Positions 59,949-64,000 of a stretch of 64,000 nt of DNA are shown piece after piece. The notes below the pieces were generated by a model. That model had not been told where the DNA came from. It saw nothing but the letters and a program-made list of their open reading frames with translations, and did not search any database. Where the stretch lies: assembly GCA_954871525.1 (NCBI GenBank), contig OX940864.1, forward strand, positions 20,888,001 to 20,952,000. Direction: 5' to 3'. The DNA is from Parietaria judaica (lineage: Eukaryota; Streptophyta; Magnoliopsida; Rosales; Urticaceae). Position 1 is the first letter of the stretch, and each line of letters begins with the position of its first letter. Made by a program: the position numbers and the translations under genes.

Positions 59949-59987
<39 letters not shown>
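59949..59987 (+). repeat. 39-nt T homopolymer
   Basis: An uninterrupted T run (A run in element orientation) bordering the 63-bp array. Its length may be an assembly estimate. Confidence 0.9.
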
Positions 59988-59988
<1 letters not shown>

Positions 59989-59989
59989 G

Positions 59990-60951
59990 GCGATGAGCTT
60001 GTCGGTGTGCACCGGGCTCTGTCGCGATGAAGTGCTTGGCACTGATTTGCCGGCGATGAGCTTGTCGGTGTGCACCGGGCTCTGTCGCGATGAAGTGCTT
60101 GGCACTGATTTGCCGGCGATGAGCTTGTCGGTGTGCACCGGGCTCTGTCGCGATGAAGTGCTTGGCACTGATTTGCCGGCGATGAGCTTGTCGGTATGCA
60201 CCGGGCTCTGTCGCGATGAAGTGCGTGGCACTGATTTTGCTATGCTTTCTATTCTTGGCTCTTTTGCCGTAGTGATATTTTGCTTGGCCCATTTGCCATA
60301 GTAGTTTTTTGTAATGTTCGGCGATGAGCTTGTCGGTATGCACCGGGCTCTGTCGCGATGAAGTGCTTGGCACTGTATTTGCTGGCGATGAGCTTGTCGG
60401 TATGCACCGGGCTCTGTCGCGATGAAGTGCTTGGCACTGATTTGCCGGCGATGAGCTTGTCGGTATGCACCGGGCTCTGTCGCGATGAAGTGCTGGGCAC
60501 TGATTTGCTGGCGATGAGCTTGTCGGTATGCACCGGGCTCTGTCGCGATGAAGTGCTTGGCACTGATTTGCCGGCGATGAGCTTGCCGGTATGCACCGGG
60601 CTCTGTCGCGATGAAGTGCTTGGCACTGTATTTGCTGGCGATGAGCTTGTCGGTATGCACCGGGCTCTGTCGCGATGAAGTGCTTGGCACTGATTTGCCG
60701 GCGATGAGCTTGTCGGTATGCACCGGGCTCTGTCGCGATGAAGTGCTGGGCACTGATTTGCTGGCGATGAGCTTGTCGGTATGCACCGGGCTCTGTCGCG
60801 ATGAAGTGCTTGGCACTGATTTGCCGGCGATGAGCTTGTCGGTATGCACCGGGCTCTGTCGCGATGAAGTGCTTGGCACTGATTTGCCGGCGATGAGCTT
60901 GTCGGTATGCACCGGGCTCTGTCGCGATGAAGTGCTTGGCACTGATTTCTT
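59990..60951 (-). repeat. 63-bp tandem array in the Tat element 3' region
   Basis: Fourteen near-identical units begin GCGATGAGCTTGTCGGT and end GGCACTGATTTGCCG. Four lie at 59990-60239 and ten at 60321-60951, split by an 80-bp unique spacer. The period is 63 bp (64 in two variant units), so frames stay open on both strands and make long 21-residue-repeat peptides that I regard as artefacts. Variant units ending GTATTTGCTGG recur every four units (60321 and 60574), which shows a 253-bp higher-order period. Tandem arrays in this part of Tat/Ogre elements are known as satellite seeds. Confidence 0.93.
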
Positions 60952-61230
60952 GCTTTTTTCTTGTGATACGTGTTTATTTGAGTCAGCAATAGAATATTGT
61001 CTTAAGAGACGAGCCTCATTAAACCCTTCGAGTCCCCCAATGGGTGCGGCTCGCGAGGGAAGAGTACTCCATGTTGTATTGAATAAGGCCGGAGCCAATC
61101 GCGCGGATCCCGAACAAGTAGGGTCGGGAGTCCCCTGTTAAATAAACTTAAAATGGAATGTAAAAACTTAAGAAAAATAGAAAAGAAATCTTAACTAAAA
61201 GCCGAAATCATAAGGCGTCGATGACGTTCT
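60952..61230 (-). other. Spacer between Tat pol and the tandem array
   Basis: Non-coding in element orientation. 61005-61140 is moderately GC-rich; no domain or repeat unit seen. Confidence 0.5.
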
Positions 61231-64000
61231 TTACTGGTAGAATTTCTTCAAGTGCTTGACATTCCACCTTCTTATGACCTTGACTCCATCGGTGTTCTTG
61301 AGTTCGTACACCCCTGGCTTGACGATGTGGGTCACCGTATAAGGGCCTTCCCAGCTTTCTCATAGCTTTCCCGCGTTAAGCTCGGCTGTGTTTTGGAACG
61401 CTCTTCTGAGGACTAGTTCTCCGACCCGGAACCTTCTCGGTCGCACCTTTTTGTTGTAGAAGCGTGCGATGGTGTTCTGGTAATTTGCTATATGAACTCT
61501 GGCTCGCTCCCGTCTTTCATCGATGTGGTCCAGCTGATGAAGCAGGTCTTGGTTGTTGTCCTCCTCGTGGTTCGGTGCCCAGGATCGCCGGAGACTGGGA
61601 ACTCCTACTTCCGCCGGGATTACCGCTTCCACCCCGAATGCTAGGGCAAAAGGAGTTTCTCCGGTGGCTGAGTGTGGCGTTGTTCGATAAGCCCAAAGTA
61701 CTCCAGGGAGTTCGTCTGCCCATAGACCCTTCTTCTTGTCGAGCCGCTTCTTGAGGCTGTCGGTGATCGTCCGGTTGACTGCTTCGGCGTTCCCGTTTCC
61801 CTGAGGATATCTTGGCGTCGAAGTGTTTAGCTTTATCTTCCATCGTGCGCAGAAATCTTTGAACTTCTTCGAGATGAATTGGGACCCGTTGTCTGCGATT
61901 ATCTCCCTGGGGAGTCCAAAGCGAGTGACTATGTTCTTCCAAACGTAGCTCTCGACATCGGAGTCCTTGATGTTGGCGTAGGCTTCGGCTTCGGTCCATT
62001 TGGTGAAGAAGTCTGTGACCACCAGCATGAACCTTTTCTGTCTTGCTCCGATTGGCATTGGACCGACGATGTCCATTGACCACTTCATGAATGGGTAGGG
62101 CACCGAAACCACCGATAGCTCTTCGGCTGGGCAGTTGATTGCTGGGGCGTGTCGCTGGCATTTCTCGCACTTCCTGGCGTGGTTGGTGCAATCCGCTCGC
62201 ATTGTTTCCCAGAAAAAACCTTGTAACTTGGCTTTCCTTAATAAGTTGCGTCCGCCTGAGTGATTTCCACATTCTCCGCTGTGGATCTCTTCCATGACGT
62301 AGTCCGCCTCGTCTTTGCCTAGACAGCGTAGGTAGGGGCCGACAAGGCTTTTGAAGTAAAGCCTTCGGTTTATGATCGTGTATCGAGAGCTTTTTGACTT
62401 TACTTTCCGCGCCTCTTGTCGATCTTCGGGTAACTTTCCTTCGACCAGGTATGCTCGGATGGGGGTCCGCCAATCCTCGTCCTCTGTCCCTTCTACTACT
62501 CCGGGTTCTTCGCCCTCGCTCTCTTTTTCTTCTACGAGCTGAATTTCTTCATTGTTTCCCTTCGGGATTCCGTCACTGCCACGAGTGCTGTCCTCTTCGT
62601 TGGTTTGTCCCTCCTCGCTTACTTTTAGCTTCTTCTCATCGGGCTCTTCGCTTCTCTTGATGCTAGGCGTCTGTAGTGTCTCCACTGTGATCGATCGGAG
62701 CTCTCCCACTTGGGTAGTTGACCCCAGGCTCGCCAGGGCATCTGCGTGGTTGTTGTCTCCTCTGGACACCTGTGTCAATGTGAAGAAATCGAACTTCTTC
62801 TCGAGGGACCTGACTATCCCAGCGTAGGCCTCCATCCTTTCATCGTTCGTCTCGTACTCTCCACTGACTTGCTTGACGACTAGTTGGGAATCCGAGAAGG
62901 CATTCAAGTTCTTTACCCCGATGGCCATGGCTGATTGCATCCCGACGATGAGTGCCTCGTACTCCGCTTCGTTATTGGTGGAGCGATAGGCAAGGCGGCA
63001 GGCTTTCTCGATCACTTCTCCCATTGGAGAGATGAGCCGGATCCCGATTCCTGATCCCATCGAAGTCGCCGATCCGTCGACGCAGAGTTTCCAAGTGCCG
63101 GCTTCATCGCTCAACTCCACGGGCTCTCTAGGTAGCTCGATGAGGAAATAGGCTAGCACTTGCGACTTCAGACTCGTCCGCAGCTGATATTCGATGTCGT
63201 ACGCCCCTAGCTTTATGTTCCACTTCGTGATTCTGCCGGATTGGTTCGGGCTTTGAATGATGGAGCGAATCGGTCTGTCCGTCATAACGATGATCGTATG
63301 GGCTTGGAAGTGGAAACGTAGTCTCTCCGATGCGTCGTATACGGCCAATGCTAGCTTCTCGATGGTGGGGTACCTCGTCTCGGCGTCGAGGAGCTTTCTG
63401 CTGATGTACGAGACTGGCTTTTGCTCCCCTTTTTCTTCTCGAACTAGCACCTGACTTATCGCCTGATCGGACACGGCGATGTATAGGTAGAGCGGCTCTC
63501 CGGGCTCCGGCTTTGTCATAACTGGTGGTGATGACAGATAGACCTTCAGCGCTTGAAAAGCTTCTTCGCACTTGTCGGTCCATTCGAATTTTTTGTTTTT
63601 CCTCAGCAGCTCGTAGAATAGAAGAGTTCGGTCTGCTTGTCGCGAGATGAACCGCCTCAGCGCGTTGATCCTTCCTGTCAGCTTCTGTACCTCTCGCCGA
63701 TTTCTTGGCGATGGCATGCTCTGAATGGCTTCGACTTGCTCGGGGTTGGCTTCGATTCCTCGTCGGGTGACCATCTGTCCTAAGAATTTCCCGGATGAGA
63801 CGCCGAAAGTGCACTTCGTGGGGTTTAGCTTCATCTGGTGTTTGTTGAGGACGCCGAAACATTCTTCCAGATGCTCCACGTGCATTGCCGCTTTTAGAGA
63901 CTTGACGACCATGTCGTCGATATACACCTCCATGCTCCTTCCGATCTGTTCGTGGAACATCTTTGTCATCAGCCTCTGGTATGTCGCCCCAGCATTTTTC
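61231..64000 (-). pseudogene. Tat-lineage Ty3/gypsy pol: RT, RNase H, second RNase H, integrase (5' end outside window)
   Basis: Minus-strand frame entering from the right edge. Order: end of the RT with the YIDDMVVKS active-site box; the Ty3-type RNase H and connection region (PVSYISRKLLDAE, LAVYDASERLRF); a second, archaeal-type RNase H (CVDGSA, NNEAEYEALI, SDSQLVV, NNHADALASL); then integrase with an HHCC finger (ending CEKCQRHAP), DDE core (MDIVGPMP, ADNGSQFISKKF, acidic residue near NAEAVNRTI) and C-terminal part. Two RNase H domains are the mark of the Tat group. A TGA at 61360-61362 cuts the integrase C-terminus; the same frame then continues through EGPYTVTHIVKPGVYEL to a natural stop at 61231. 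This single nonsense codon is the only lesion visible. Gag, protease and the 5' LTR lie beyond 64000. Confidence 0.92.

Noticed and set aside
59990..60951. Direct repeats that could suggest a CRISPR array
   Set aside because: Units are contiguous without unique spacers, 63 bp long, and inside a plant retrotransposon.
59899..61098. Long minus- and plus-strand frames (up to 399 codons) over the 63-bp array
   Set aside because: The period is a multiple of three, so any open unit gives a long repetitive frame on both strands; no domain or start context supports a protein.

Overview
This is plant nuclear DNA. It has AT-rich intergenic sequence, multi-exon genes with GT-AG introns, an intron-less receptor-like-protein gene pair, a Helitron, MULE, hAT, Ty1/copia and Ty3/gypsy elements, and a plasma-membrane H+-ATPase. 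It fits a eudicot; the family cannot be named safely from sequence alone. There is no prokaryotic, CRISPR or viral locus.

Layout. 1-4.6 kb: decayed Ty1/copia element on the minus strand, entered through its 3' LTR. 5.2-11.7 kb: a 6.5-kb non-autonomous Helitron carrying a solo LTR. 11.7-18.9 kb: a nest of DNA transposons, namely a Pack-MULE-like element (9-bp TSD) holding a small hAT (8-bp TSD), then a second small hAT split by a 3.5-kb hAT with a decayed transposase gene. 19.3-19.9 kb: a solo LTR. 20.2-25.9 and 29.1-34.85 kb: a direct tandem duplication. Each copy carries a 1007-aa LRR receptor-like protein gene followed by the convergent 3' end of an H+-ATPase gene. Only the right copy keeps the whole ATPase (33669-43841, 21 exons, 966 aa); the left copy is an orphan of the last three exons. 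47.4-49.8 kb: a three-finger RanBP2-type zinc-finger gene. 49.96-50.67 kb: a MULE-type MITE in its upstream region. 51.65-52.04 kb: a solo LTR. 52.3-54.9 kb: a C2orf69-family gene that appears broken in its first exon by a large Tat-lineage Ty3/gypsy element running off the right edge (54.9-64 kb).

How it works together. The cellular genes (RLP pair, proton pump, Ran-type zinc-finger protein, C2orf69-like protein) have no operon-like relation. The RLPs would act at the cell surface in immunity or development through a SOBIR1-type partner; the pump energises the same membrane. The other theme is how transposons reshaped the genes: the H+-ATPase intron 17 is swollen by two abutting MULE insertions, the C2orf69-like gene is interrupted, and the Tat element carries an antisense three-exon gene with its own TATA box plus a 63-bp tandem array that resembles a young satellite.

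I found no clearly new biological system. The observations most worth following are the mosaic RLP pair (2.3 kb almost identical, with one sharply bounded divergent LRR island), the gene-interrupting Tat element, and the antisense gene inside it. Insertion boundaries were read by eye from target-site duplications; exon boundaries were checked for splice dinucleotides and phase.
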